Assembly: GCA_036259835.1 (NCBI GenBank) | Contig: DATABA010000031.1 | Span: forward strand, 5,392-69,391 | Direction of reading: 5' to 3' | Length of the DNA: 64,000 nt | Source: JALYGK01 sp036259835 | GTDB lineage: Bacteria; Actinomycetota; UBA4738 | Shown: in pieces, positions 25,101-33,376 of the stretch | Layout of the letters: each line of letters begins with the position of its first letter | How positions within the stretch are numbered: the stretch's first letter is position 1 | Program-made: the position numbers and the translations under genes | Notes under the pieces: generated by a model | Told to the model about the DNA's origin: nothing | Databases searched by the model: none | What the model saw: only the letters and a program-made list of their open reading frames with translations

Positions 25101-26015
25101 CTAGACGAGCGTGGGAAGGACGCGCTCTGCGATGAGCTCCCGACGGCCGGCAGGCCCGGCCAGCACGATGATGACCCACTCGGCGCCCGCGTCGGCGAGA
25201 TCACGGAGATGCTCGGCAAAGTCCTCAGCTGGCCCGGCCCACGCCAGCTCGTCCGTCAACCCCTTCTGCTTTCGCGACTCGAGGAGGCGGTCGACGTCGG
25301 TCTTGTCCTCACCGACGAGAACGATTCCGGCCCAGGTCGCCTCCGCTCGACGACCGGCGGCAGCGGCCTCCTCCGCGAGAACCTGCGACTTCGTTCGAAA
25401 CGCGTCCGGGAGGAGACCCCATCCGTTCCACCCGTCGGCGATCCGTCCCGCCATGCGAACGACTTCGTCGGCCTGTGCTCCGATCCATACGGGCGGACCT
25501 CCCTGCTGAACCGGAGGCGGGAGCAGAGGCCCGTCCAACCTCGGGACGTGGTCGCCGCCCTCGAAGACGTTTCCCGAGAAGAGCGCCTTCACAGCAGAAA
25601 CCGTCTCGGCGAGGTGCGCCCGTCTCTCTTTCACCCCGAGGTTCGGGAAGCCGAACGTGTCATGCTCTGGACGGTCGATCGGGTCACCCGTTCCGATGCC
25701 CAGCACCATCCGGCCATCGCTCATCAAGTCGATGGTCGAAGCCATCTTCGCCAGGAGCCCAGGCGGTCGGAGAACGGCGCGGGTGACAAGGGTCCCGAGT
25801 CGCACGCGTTCGGTGCTTGCCGCCACAGCGGCGAGGGTGGTGAACGCCTCCAGAGCGGGCCGATCCGGGCTCGCTCCCGGGGGGAAGAAATGGTCGAAGA
25901 CAAAAGCCCCGTCGTAGCCGAGCTGTTCGGACGCCTGCGCGGCGGAGATGACCTTCGCCGGATCGCCCGAGAACATCGGCAAAACCACGCCGACCTTCGG
26001 TCTTCGCTCGCTCAT
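25101..26015 (-). CDS. LLM-class (F420-dependent type) oxidoreductase
   Basis: A 304-residue luciferase-like TIM-barrel protein. Motifs: KVGVVLPMFSGD, LGYDGAFVFDHFFPPG, RVRLGTLVTRAVLRPPGLLAKMASTIDLMSDGRMVLGIGTGDP, and PPVWIGAQADEVVRMAGRIADGWNGW. The family uses F420 or FMN; the actinobacterial setting favours F420, but the cofactor cannot be proven here. It overlaps the ROK kinase gene by 4 bp and is translated after it. Substrate unknown. Confidence 0.87.
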   Translation of the reverse strand: MSERRPKVGVVLPMFSGDPAKVISAAQASEQLGYDGAFVFDHFFPPGASPDRPALEAFTTLAAVAASTERVRLGTLVTRAVLRPPGLLAKMASTIDLMSDGRMVLGIGTGDPIDRPEHDTFGFPNLGVKERRAHLAETVSAVKALFSGNVFEGGDHVPRLDGPLLPPPVQQGGPPVWIGAQADEVVRMAGRIADGWNGWGLLPDAFRTKSQVLAEEAAAAGRRAEATWAGIVLVGEDKTDVDRLLESRKQKGLTDELAWAGPAEDFAEHLRDLADAGAEWVIIVLAGPAGRRELIAERVLPTLV

Positions 26016-26998
26016 CCGGTGAACGCCTCTCCTTTCGGGTGCGCGCCGTGCTCTTCTGCCTGCAAAACCGCGAGGTCTGCGGCACCGACCGCTCCGGCAT
26101 CGTTCCCCAACTTTGCCCGAACGATGGGGACTCCCGGGCGATGCTGGGGGGCTTCCACGGCCTCGAGGAAGGCTTGCCTTGCCGGATCCAGAAGAGCGTC
26201 TCCCACGTCGGCCACTCCGCCCCCCACCACGACCACTTCGGGATCGAGGACGTTGACCAATCCCGCGATCCCCTCCCCGAGGCGCCGGCCCACGTCCGCC
26301 AACACGCGAATAGCCACCGGGTCACCGTACTGAGCCGCCTCGGAGACCAGCCGCCCGGTCACATTCTGTGAGTCCCCGCTGGCCATCCGAGCCAGCGTGC
26401 TCTCGGGCTGGCGCTGCGCCGCCTCCCGGCCCAGGCGGTCCAGGGCCCGGCCCGACGCAACCTGTTCCCAGCACCCCAAGTTCCCGCACCCGCAACGAGG
26501 CCCGTTCGGTTCGACGATGATGTGGCCGATCTCGCCGGCAAACCCGTGGGCGCCCCGAACGAGCTTCCCGTCCGAAACGATTCCGCCCCCGATCCCAGTC
26601 CCCACCGTCACCAGCAGCATGTCGTTGAATTCCAGGCCGGCTCCATACCTGAACTCGCCCCATGCCGCTGCGTTCGCGTCGTTGTCGACGACGGTTGGAA
26701 GTCCGGTCGCGGCAGCCACCTCGTGTCGGATCGGAACATCGCGCCACGCCACGTTCGGCGCGAACCGCATGACGCCCTTCCGATCCACCATGCCGGCCGC
26801 TCCCACCCCGATTGCCAGTACCTGGTCGGCCATGAGCTCCCGCGCCACGGCGACGATCGCGCGCACCGATGCAGCCGAATCCTCCGCGGGCGTGGCGACG
26901 GTCCGCCGGTCGAGGATCGTTCCTTCGGTCGTATCGACCAGAAGACCCCTCACCTTGGTCCCACCCGCGTCGACGCCAACAGCAAGTCGAGCCGGCAT
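26012..26998 (-). CDS. ROK-family sugar kinase (glucokinase type)
   Basis: A 328-residue kinase. N-terminal phosphate loop VGVDAGGTKVRGLLVD, sugar-binding VVDNDANAAAWGEFRYGAG with the catalytic Asp, GTGIGGGIVSDGKLVRGAHGFAGEIGH, and the ROK zinc motif CGCGNLGCWE. No helix-turn-helix domain, so it is a kinase and not a repressor. Glucose is the likely substrate because polyphosphate/ATP glucokinases of actinobacteria share this layout. Could supply glucose-6-phosphate to the Pfp-based glycolysis. Confidence 0.9.
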   Translation of the reverse strand: MPARLAVGVDAGGTKVRGLLVDTTEGTILDRRTVATPAEDSAASVRAIVAVARELMADQVLAIGVGAAGMVDRKGVMRFAPNVAWRDVPIRHEVAAATGLPTVVDNDANAAAWGEFRYGAGLEFNDMLLVTVGTGIGGGIVSDGKLVRGAHGFAGEIGHIIVEPNGPRCGCGNLGCWEQVASGRALDRLGREAAQRQPESTLARMASGDSQNVTGRLVSEAAQYGDPVAIRVLADVGRRLGEGIAGLVNVLDPEVVVVGGGVADVGDALLDPARQAFLEAVEAPQHRPGVPIVRAKLGNDAGAVGAADLAVLQAEEHGAHPKGEAFTG

Positions 26999-27066
26999 AG
27001 GCGCCGAGAGTACCGAACGACGATGCCAGGGACTACTGATTCACGACAGCCGTTGGGAGAACCCGC

Positions 27067-28182
27067 TCAGTACCGAAGGAGCGCGCCGACGTCCTCCTTG
27101 CCGGTGTCGGTTCGGTCGAGCGTTTGGACACGAGAGCTCTGTTTGATGGCAGCCTCCACAGCCGACTCCATCACGTCGGGGACGTCCTCGAACTCCGCAC
27201 CACAGCGAGGGCATGTCTTTCCCGTGACGGCGAGCCACTCGCACCGCGGACACTTCAACCCTTTTTCCGATCGCCCGAACGGGACCACCAGAGTGTCGAC
27301 TCGTCCTTCGTTCAGCGCCTTGAGTGCGTGCCCGAGCCCAATGACGCCCAAGCGACCGGCCGCCGCCTCAGCTTCGAGCCTCTCCAGGGTGGCCCTCTCC
27401 CGCTGCCCTTCCAGCTCTTCCTCGACCTGGAGTGATTTCTGCAGCACGTCATCGGCGTTGGCATGCATCGGAAGCGTCGTTCGGGCCACCACCCGGCGCT
27501 TCAGGTAGTCGTGGAGGCCCTCCTCGAACGCCGGAACGATCTCCTCGGGACCGGCGAGGATCAGATGATCGAAGTTTCGGCGCTTGAAGTAACGAAGGAG
27601 GACGTCCCCAACGTGCTTGAGGTGCCGTTCCACCAGCTCCTCGATATGTCGCTGAAACCGCGCCTGCGACCATCCGCCCTGGTCGTGCTGCCCGGGAACG
27701 TCATCGAACACGTCGGTCGCTTCTTCGATCCTTCCCATCTTCGCCAGAAACACCCGTGCCTTCTCCCGGTCGACGATCACCGTGCAGAACGACTCGTACG
27801 TCTCCACCATGGCTTCCAGCGGCAGGACGTACGGGTGGTCGGCGATCACCGCTCGGTCCTGGACGGAACGGGGCACCAGGACCTTCTCCCACATCCCGGC
27901 CTCTGACGACGAGAACAATGCGACGCCTCGGTTATTGCCTCGATCCAGGCCGTTGAGGAAGTCGATGAACCGGTCGACGTCGCCTTTCACCGAGCGCTTG
28001 GCCTCCTTGTCCCCAGCGGCCTGGTCCTTCAGCTGCGTGCAGAGCGCTTCCGCTCTCACCATGTAGTTCTCGCGACGCGGAAATCGGCGTCCGTCGACGT
28101 CGAGGTAGAGGCTCGAGACCGGCGCGCCGTTCGAGCTCCACTCGGCTAGCTTGCGCAGATAGTCGCGGTCGAGGTCGGCCAT
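27067..28182 (-). CDS. Bacterial eRF1/Vms1-like protein (baeRF family) with zinc ribbon
   Basis: A 371-residue protein resembling the central and C-terminal domains of archaeal/eukaryotic release factor 1. The segment PGQHDQGGWSQARFQRH at about 164-179 corresponds to the GKHxKGGQSxxRFxR segment of aRF1, but the catalytic GGQ reads GGW with Gln two residues later, as in Vms1-like peptidyl-tRNA hydrolases. FDHLILAGPEEIVPAFEEGL is the eRF1 domain 3-like block, and two CPRC motifs (about 310-330) form a zinc ribbon. Likely role in releasing or cleaving stalled peptidyl-tRNA. Start ATG 28182 overlaps the upstream stop. Confidence 0.8.
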   Translation of the reverse strand: MADLDRDYLRKLAEWSSNGAPVSSLYLDVDGRRFPRRENYMVRAEALCTQLKDQAAGDKEAKRSVKGDVDRFIDFLNGLDRGNNRGVALFSSSEAGMWEKVLVPRSVQDRAVIADHPYVLPLEAMVETYESFCTVIVDREKARVFLAKMGRIEEATDVFDDVPGQHDQGGWSQARFQRHIEELVERHLKHVGDVLLRYFKRRNFDHLILAGPEEIVPAFEEGLHDYLKRRVVARTTLPMHANADDVLQKSLQVEEELEGQRERATLERLEAEAAAGRLGVIGLGHALKALNEGRVDTLVVPFGRSEKGLKCPRCEWLAVTGKTCPRCGAEFEDVPDVMESAVEAAIKQSSRVQTLDRTDTGKEDVGALLRY

Positions 28183-28535
28183 CACTCCACCTTGATCCGC
28201 TCGAGCTTCGACGGCTTGGCCGTCCCCTCCAGCCGCGCGTCGATGAGCGAACGAACCGCCAGCAGCACTTCGCGGCTTGCCCCCAACAGGTGCTGCACGA
28301 GGTCGGGGCGAGCCTCTCCCACCGCAGTGACGACCAGGCAGATCGGACAGAGCGCCACGGAACAGATCGGCTGCTGCATCTCGTGGGCTCCATCGGCCAG
28401 CGCCGAGAGATCCGCTTCCAGCGAGGGCTCGCTTGGATCCGGTCCTGAGTTGATCGTGATCTTCTCGGCGCGCCGGCTCGATGATCGTGTGGAGGACCGC
28501 CGTGATCGCTGTGAATTCCCCTTTGTTTCCGCCAT
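28182..28535 (-). CDS. Small CxxC protein between ArsA and baeRF genes, unknown
   Basis: A 117-residue protein: a Ser/Arg-rich disordered N-terminus (RSRRSSTRSSSRRAEK), a middle helix region, then MQQPICSVALCPICLVVTAVGEARPDLVQHLL with three cysteines (C-x4-C-x2-C), possibly for zinc or iron, and an amphipathic helix. GCGAGGAGATGAC directly upstream is a strong ribosome-binding site. It is coupled to the baeRF gene (TGATG) and only 1 bp from the ArsA stop, so the three are co-translated. No family recognised. Confidence 0.75.
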   Translation of the reverse strand: MAETKGNSQRSRRSSTRSSSRRAEKITINSGPDPSEPSLEADLSALADGAHEMQQPICSVALCPICLVVTAVGEARPDLVQHLLGASREVLLAVRSLIDARLEGTAKPSKLERIKVE

Positions 28536-28536
28536 G

Positions 28537-29748
28537 TCATCTCCTCGCTTGAGAACCGGCGTCGACCGGTGCCTCCCGAGCGGAGGGCTTCGCGAACCGA
28601 ACGTCCAGTCGGCCGTCCTCGAAGTTCGCTTCCTGCACCTCCAACCGCTGCAGCGTCTGCGGCAGGATCATGTTTCTCTTGTACGACCCGACGCTGATGT
28701 ACAGCTCGTCGGCCTTGCGGAACACGTCCAAGTCCGACCGTTCGACGAACGGCAACCGCAAGGAGAGAACGTACGAGCTGCCTCTCCGCCTGACGCGCAT
28801 CGGTTCATCGCGGTGCAGGATGGAGGTCGGGTCGGTGTCGCCGTAGACCTCTCCCGCCATGTCGGCCAGAAGATCGAGTCCCACCATTTCGCGGTCGAAC
28901 AACCGCGCCTTCAGGATCGGAACCGGCTCGAAGGACTCCATGATCATGGACAGGTGTTCGGCCTGGATCTCCTTCCACTTGCCGAAGTAGGGGTCCGACA
29001 CCTCGGCCGGAATGATCCTGTTCACCACCACCGCGTCTGTTCGATAGCCGAACAGCGAGAGGTACGTGTAGGTCCGTCGCGCTTCGGCGATGACCATCTT
29101 CTCGGGGTTCACCACCAGGCGAACCGACGACATCCGATCGTTCGTCAGAAGCTGCCGCACGCCGTCCAGGTTGCGATGCAGTCGTTCAACCGCAGCGTAG
29201 ATGCGGTCTTCGGCGATGGGCATGGTGGTGATGCGCGTGAGCAGCGGGCGAACGGTCTTCACGATGCGGCGTTCGACCGGAAAGATTCGCTCGATGTACC
29301 AGTTCATGATCTCCGGGAGCGAGAGCAGCCGAAGCGTTTCCGCCGTGGGCGCGCAATCGATCACCAGGAGGTCGTACTTCCCTGAATCCACGTGCTGCTT
29401 GACGTCGATCAGGCTGAAGATCTCGTCCAGCCCGGGAATGACCGAGAGCTCCTCCGCTTCGATCGCGTCGACGCCCGCCCAATTCAGCCAGGAGATCACG
29501 AACTCCTGAATCTCCCGCCAGTTCGCCTCCAGCCGATCCTGGGCGTCGATCTGCTCGGCCCAGAGGTTCGGCGCGATCTCCTGGGCGCTCGACGAGAGCG
29601 GGATGTCGAATGAGTCGGCCAGCGAGTGGGCGGGGTCCGTGCTGATGACGATGGTTCGTTTGCCCGACATCGCGGCCCGGACTGCGGTGGACGCGGCAAC
29701 GGTGGTCTTGCCGACCCCGCCCTTGCCGGTGAACAGGAGGATCCGCAC
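28537..29748 (-). CDS. ArsA/Get3-family ATPase with C-terminal HSP20-like domain
   Basis: A 403-residue P-loop ATPase. Deviant Walker A FTGKGGVGKTT at residues 6-16, switch I VISTDPAHSLADSF, switch II VIDCAPTAETLRLL, and VVVNRIIP. The C-terminal part (about 325-390: VLSLRLPFVERSDLDVFRKADELYISVG) is like the small beta-sandwich domain found in bacterial ArsA-like proteins. It lacks the CxxC of eukaryotic Get3. Likely targets membrane-inserted or hydrophobic proteins, rather than arsenite, since no ars genes are near. GTG 29748 is used; TTG 29754 has a closer AGG. Confidence 0.87.
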   Translation of the reverse strand: MRILLFTGKGGVGKTTVAASTAVRAAMSGKRTIVISTDPAHSLADSFDIPLSSSAQEIAPNLWAEQIDAQDRLEANWREIQEFVISWLNWAGVDAIEAEELSVIPGLDEIFSLIDVKQHVDSGKYDLLVIDCAPTAETLRLLSLPEIMNWYIERIFPVERRIVKTVRPLLTRITTMPIAEDRIYAAVERLHRNLDGVRQLLTNDRMSSVRLVVNPEKMVIAEARRTYTYLSLFGYRTDAVVVNRIIPAEVSDPYFGKWKEIQAEHLSMIMESFEPVPILKARLFDREMVGLDLLADMAGEVYGDTDPTSILHRDEPMRVRRRGSSYVLSLRLPFVERSDLDVFRKADELYISVGSYKRNMILPQTLQRLEVQEANFEDGRLDVRFAKPSAREAPVDAGSQARR

Positions 29749-29796
29749 GACCAAAGAGCCTACTGAAAAGGGTGAGGGAGCCGGTTTCTCGGCTGC

Positions 29797-30237
29797 TTAG
29801 CGGCCCTCCACCCGCTTCTTCAGGCCGCCGAGGGCCGTGCCGACGATCATTCGCTCCGCCTGCTTTCGAACCATCCCCGGCAGCTTCACGCCCGCCTCGA
29901 CGGTCATCCGGTACGTCACATGAGTCCCGTCGTCGGTCTCCTCGAGCTCGTATTCGCCCTTGAGGCTCTTTACGGCGCCGGATGCGTCCTTTGACGTCCA
30001 CGACAACCCGCCGTTCTTCGCCTTGTACTTGTAGGTCAGGGTGTAGCTGGCGTTGAAGCCCATCTGTCCGACTTCCATGAAGACCTCGCTCGGGCGGCCC
30101 TGTGAATCGGTCTTCTTCACCTCCACCTTCTTCACTCCCTGCGCCCAGTCGGGATACGACTCGAAGTCCGTGATGACCTCGAGGACCTCCTCCGCCGTGG
30201 CGTTGATGTCGATGTCGCCTTCGGTCTGCTCGGCCAT
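29797..30237 (-). CDS. SRPBCC-family (START-like) protein
   Basis: A 146-residue START/polyketide-cyclase fold protein: DIDINATAEEVLEVITDFESYPDWAQGVKKVEV is the standard N-terminal motif, and the rest is an alternating beta pattern ending in LPGMVRKQAERMIVGTALGGLKKRVEG. Such proteins bind a hydrophobic ligand. ATG 30237 follows GGGAG at a 7-bp spacing. It is upstream of the ArsA gene by 48 bp and may be first in that operon. Confidence 0.85.
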   Translation of the reverse strand: MAEQTEGDIDINATAEEVLEVITDFESYPDWAQGVKKVEVKKTDSQGRPSEVFMEVGQMGFNASYTLTYKYKAKNGGLSWTSKDASGAVKSLKGEYELEETDDGTHVTYRMTVEAGVKLPGMVRKQAERMIVGTALGGLKKRVEGR

Positions 30238-30257
30238 GGACACTCCCTTCCGTCGAC

Positions 30258-31025
30258 CTAGTCGGCCACCTCGATCGTGAAACCCCGGCCCGTTGCCTGG
30301 AAGTGGCCGACGTTCACGAACTCTGTCCCGTGGATCATGCCTCGATTGACAAGCGGCTGATGAACGTGCCCGAACAACGCATACCTCGGCCGGTGCTGCT
30401 GCGCGTACGCGATCAGGGCGACCGATCCGGGCTCGAACTTCCTGGCAACGACGTCGTAGGTGTACCAGGGAATCCTGGGCGGCATGTGGGTGCAGATCAC
30501 GTCAACCCGGCCGACTTGTTCGAACTTCGCCTCGTATTCCGCGTCCGACACTTCTCCCGGGATGCCAAGGGGCGTTTGCACGCCGCCCCCGACGAACCCG
30601 AAAGTGGTGTCGCCGACCCGCACGCTCTCGCCATCAACGAATCGCACGCGCTCGGGCAGCGACGCGCGCAAAACATCGGGAACGTCCACGTTCCCGAACG
30701 TCACGTAGGTGCGGTCGGGAAGCGCCTCGAAGACCTGCTCGTATTGCCGTCGCGCCAACTCCAGGAATCGGGCCCGGAAATCGAAGTCCGGCGCGGTGCT
30801 CCGCCGAATCGCCGCTCTAGCCTCGTCGAATTTCCCTCTGGATCGCAGGTCGGCCGCTTTCGCCACCGGTTCGCGCCCGAAGACCTCGACCAGGATCCCG
30901 TCCATCGTGCGGTAGTCGAGAACGTTGATGAGATCGCCCAGAACGAGCAGGACGTCGCACTCGCGGGCGATTGGCTGGATGTGCTCGACCGCTCCGTGAA
31001 GGTCCGAGATCGCGGTCACCCGCAC
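30258..31025 (-). CDS. Metallophosphoesterase (calcineurin-like)
   Basis: A 255-residue enzyme. The metal ligands appear in order: SDLHG at the N-terminus, VLGDLIN, FGNVD, CTHMPPRI and FGHVHQP. GTG 31025 begins VRVTAISDLHG, and a longer open frame upstream would overlap the divergent HAD gene. It has an insert (about 55-95) between the second and third ligand blocks. Class of substrate is not clear; could be a cyclic nucleotide or phosphoprotein. It lies 20 bp before the SRPBCC gene at 29797-30237 on the same strand. Confidence 0.87.
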   Translation of the reverse strand: MRVTAISDLHGAVEHIQPIARECDVLLVLGDLINVLDYRTMDGILVEVFGREPVAKAADLRSRGKFDEARAAIRRSTAPDFDFRARFLELARRQYEQVFEALPDRTYVTFGNVDVPDVLRASLPERVRFVDGESVRVGDTTFGFVGGGVQTPLGIPGEVSDAEYEAKFEQVGRVDVICTHMPPRIPWYTYDVVARKFEPGSVALIAYAQQHRPRYALFGHVHQPLVNRGMIHGTEFVNVGHFQATGRGFTIEVAD

Positions 31026-31050
31026 GCCGAGGAGGGTAGCATCCGCCGTC

Positions 31051-31818
31051 GTGACTCCCAGCGACGGCCCGGTTCGAGGGATTCTCTTCGATTTCGGCCA
31101 CACGCTCGTGGATTTCCAACGAACTCAGGAAGCGCTTCACGCGGCGTACGAACAGATCAGAGCTCGCATCGAGGCGGTCGCGTACATGGAGGTTCCTGAG
31201 CTATTGGATCTGGTGGAGCGAGTCGCCGGCGGCGTTGATCGCCTGGTGGAGCAGTCCTACGAGGAGCGAAGGTTGCAAGAGCTGGACCAGGCCCAGCTGC
31301 TTCGCGATTCGTTCGCGACGATCGGATTCGACCTCCCGGACGACGTTCTCGAGCACATCGTGCACCTCGATCACTCGGCATACTCGAATTCGCTCACTGT
31401 TACACCGGACGTGATGTCAACACTCGAGGACCTTCACGCTCGCGGATACCGAATGGGACTCGTGTCGAACCTCTCGCTGCGTCCGGCGCTCGTCAGGCAG
31501 GATCTCGATCGACTCGGCCTCGCTCGGTTCCTCGAAGCCACCGTTTTCTCGAGCGAGATCGGATATCGAAAGCCGGATCCTCGAATCTTTCAGACCGCCT
31601 TGGAGCGGCTGGAGTCAGATCCGGCAGAAACCGTGTTCGTTGGTGACCGGCTGCTTGACGACATAAGCGGCGCGCGTGCAGTCGGAATGCGAGGGGTGCA
31701 GACCCGACAGTTCAGGCAGGAAGAGAACCCCGAGGTCGTTCCCGACGGCGTTATCGAGCACCTCAAGGAGCTTCCCGGCGTGCTCGAGCGGTGGCCCGGT
31801 CCTCGAACACGGTCCTGA
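31051..31818 (+). CDS. HAD-superfamily hydrolase
   Basis: A 255-residue HAD-fold protein with an alpha-helical cap. Motif I is LFDFGHTLVD: the nucleophile Asp is present but the second Asp of DxD is Gly. Motif II is GLVSNLS, motif III includes GYRKPDPRIF (Lys) and motif IV is VFVGDRLLDDISGARAVG. The missing general acid suggests altered catalysis, although several HAD branches share this pattern. Starts at GTG with 25 bp to the divergent phosphoesterase. Its last 56 bp overlap the opposite-strand SRPBCC gene. Confidence 0.85.
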   Translation: MTPSDGPVRGILFDFGHTLVDFQRTQEALHAAYEQIRARIEAVAYMEVPELLDLVERVAGGVDRLVEQSYEERRLQELDQAQLLRDSFATIGFDLPDDVLEHIVHLDHSAYSNSLTVTPDVMSTLEDLHARGYRMGLVSNLSLRPALVRQDLDRLGLARFLEATVFSSEIGYRKPDPRIFQTALERLESDPAETVFVGDRLLDDISGARAVGMRGVQTRQFRQEENPEVVPDGVIEHLKELPGVLERWPGPRTRS

Positions 31819-32233
31819 GCGCCACGAGGCCGTTTCGAATCGCCGACCGGTAGGCTCGCTCGCGCCGATTCCACCGACGCGGACGAGTGGCGAGCCTCAG
31901 AAGGCCGTTGACGACGGTTCCTTCCTTGGAGGGTTCCAGGAACCACTCCAGCACTCCATCCACGTCGCCGGCCATCTGGATGATCACCCCGACTCCTGGG
32001 CGCTTCCCTGCGACGGAAGCCTTCACCCGACCCAGCGCGGGAAGCGTCAGCGTGACGTGTCGTTCGGTCTCACGTTCATCTATCCGGATGTCGCTCCACC
32101 ACGACGGATACGTGGGAAGGCTTTCGACAATCCGATAGACGTCTTCCGGCGGTCCGGGAACCCAGCCTCGGTCGTGAACGGAGACTTCAGGCGCATACGG
32201 TTCGGCGGGAGTGGAAGGTCGCCCGTAATCCAT
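31763..32233 (-). CDS. SRPBCC-family protein overlapping the HAD gene
   Basis: A 156-residue START-like protein: the N-terminal half has WVPGPPEDVYRIVESLPTYPSWWSDIRIDE, the usual pattern around the first helix and strand 2, and the C-terminal amphipathic helix YRSAIRNGLVALRTVFED. The final 18 codons lie antisense to the 3' end of the HAD gene. It follows the GT4 gene by 7 bp, and both could be in one operon with the CoA-transferase. Ligand unknown. Confidence 0.8.
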   Translation of the reverse strand: MDYGRPSTPAEPYAPEVSVHDRGWVPGPPEDVYRIVESLPTYPSWWSDIRIDERETERHVTLTLPALGRVKASVAGKRPGVGVIIQMAGDVDGVLEWFLEPSKEGTVVNGLLRLATRPRRWNRRERAYRSAIRNGLVALRTVFEDRATARARREAP

Positions 32234-32240
32234 CAGGCGC

Positions 32241-33371
32241 TCACCGCGCGGCTTGGGTGAGGATCGCGCTCAGCTTCTCGGCCGCGATCGGCCAGGTGAA
32301 CTCGTTCTCCGCCCGCGCCCGGCCTGCGGAGCCCATCCGATTGGCGGCTTCCCGGTCGCTTAGCAGCTGGGCAATGGCGAGCGCCACGGCTTTCGGTTCG
32401 CGGCCCTCCACGAGGAGTCCTGTTTCCTCGTCGGCAACGGCTTCGTCGGCTCCTCCCGACCGCCCCGCAACCACAGCCTTGCCCGTCGCCGCAGCCTCCA
32501 GGAAGACGATCCCGAAGCCCTCCACTTCCAGACCGCCCCACCTGGATCGGCACGGCATGGCGAAGACGTCGGCCGCCGCGTAGTACTGCGGAGCGTCTTC
32601 GTCGCTGACCTCTCCGACGAAGACGACGGAGCCGGACGGGGCACGGGCGGCCTCTGCCTCGAGCTTCGGGCGGTATGGACCGCCCCCCGCCAGAACGAGA
32701 ACCGCCTCGGGAACGAGCCTGCGAATGAACTCCATCGAGCGGATGAGGATGTCCTGCCCTTTTCGGGGCACGAGCCGGGACACGCACACGATCATGGGAC
32801 TCGCGTCGAGCCCCCAGCCGTCGCGTACCGGCGTCCCATCCACCGAAGGAGCGAACCGGTCCACATCCACGCCGGGATACAGAACGCTCAAGGGAACATG
32901 AGCGGGCACAGCAGTTCTGATAGCTCGGGCGGTGTACCGGCTCACAGCTGTGACCGCTCGCGCGTGGTGAAGCGCCTTTCGAAGCGCCGCGGACAGCGCC
33001 GGGACTCGCGCGACCCACGCTTCCACCCCATGCGTCAGCACGGCGTACGGAAGGCCCCGAGAGGCGAGATTCGGACCGATCAGCGGGAGGGGGAACCCGT
33101 GTCCGAACAGGACGACGTCCGCCCGATGCTCCCGAACCAGCGACCGAACACGCCGGGCAAGATCGGACGAGGGCGAGACGAACGAGGACGGCCAGCGGTG
33201 AACGGCGAAGGGCTGCCCTTCATCGTGTTCCCGCCATCCCGCCCAGTTCGGAGCGAGGACCGCGACACGGTCGTGTGGAAGGTGGCGGACCAGGTTCCAC
33301 ACATACTGCTGCACCCCACCAACGCGCGGCGGGAAATCGTTCGTCACGACCAGCACTCTTGGAACGTCCAT
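32241..33371 (-). CDS. Glycosyltransferase family 4 (PimB-like)
   Basis: A 376-residue GT-B enzyme similar in layout to actinobacterial phosphatidylinositol mannosyltransferases. N-terminal VLVVTNDFPPRVGGVQQYVWNLVRHLP, acceptor region FGHGFPLPLIGP, donor side VCVSRLVPRKGQDILIRSM, then PCRSRWGGLEVEGFGIVFLEAAATGKAVVAGRSGG with the E-x7-E signature. Mannose from GDP-Man is the likely donor in this subfamily, but that is inference. It is 5 bp downstream of the CaiB-type CoA-transferase gene. Confidence 0.88.
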   Translation of the reverse strand: MDVPRVLVVTNDFPPRVGGVQQYVWNLVRHLPHDRVAVLAPNWAGWREHDEGQPFAVHRWPSSFVSPSSDLARRVRSLVREHRADVVLFGHGFPLPLIGPNLASRGLPYAVLTHGVEAWVARVPALSAALRKALHHARAVTAVSRYTARAIRTAVPAHVPLSVLYPGVDVDRFAPSVDGTPVRDGWGLDASPMIVCVSRLVPRKGQDILIRSMEFIRRLVPEAVLVLAGGGPYRPKLEAEAARAPSGSVVFVGEVSDEDAPQYYAAADVFAMPCRSRWGGLEVEGFGIVFLEAAATGKAVVAGRSGGADEAVADEETGLLVEGREPKAVALAIAQLLSDREAANRMGSAGRARAENEFTWPIAAEKLSAILTQAAR

Positions 33372-33376
33372 CCGGC

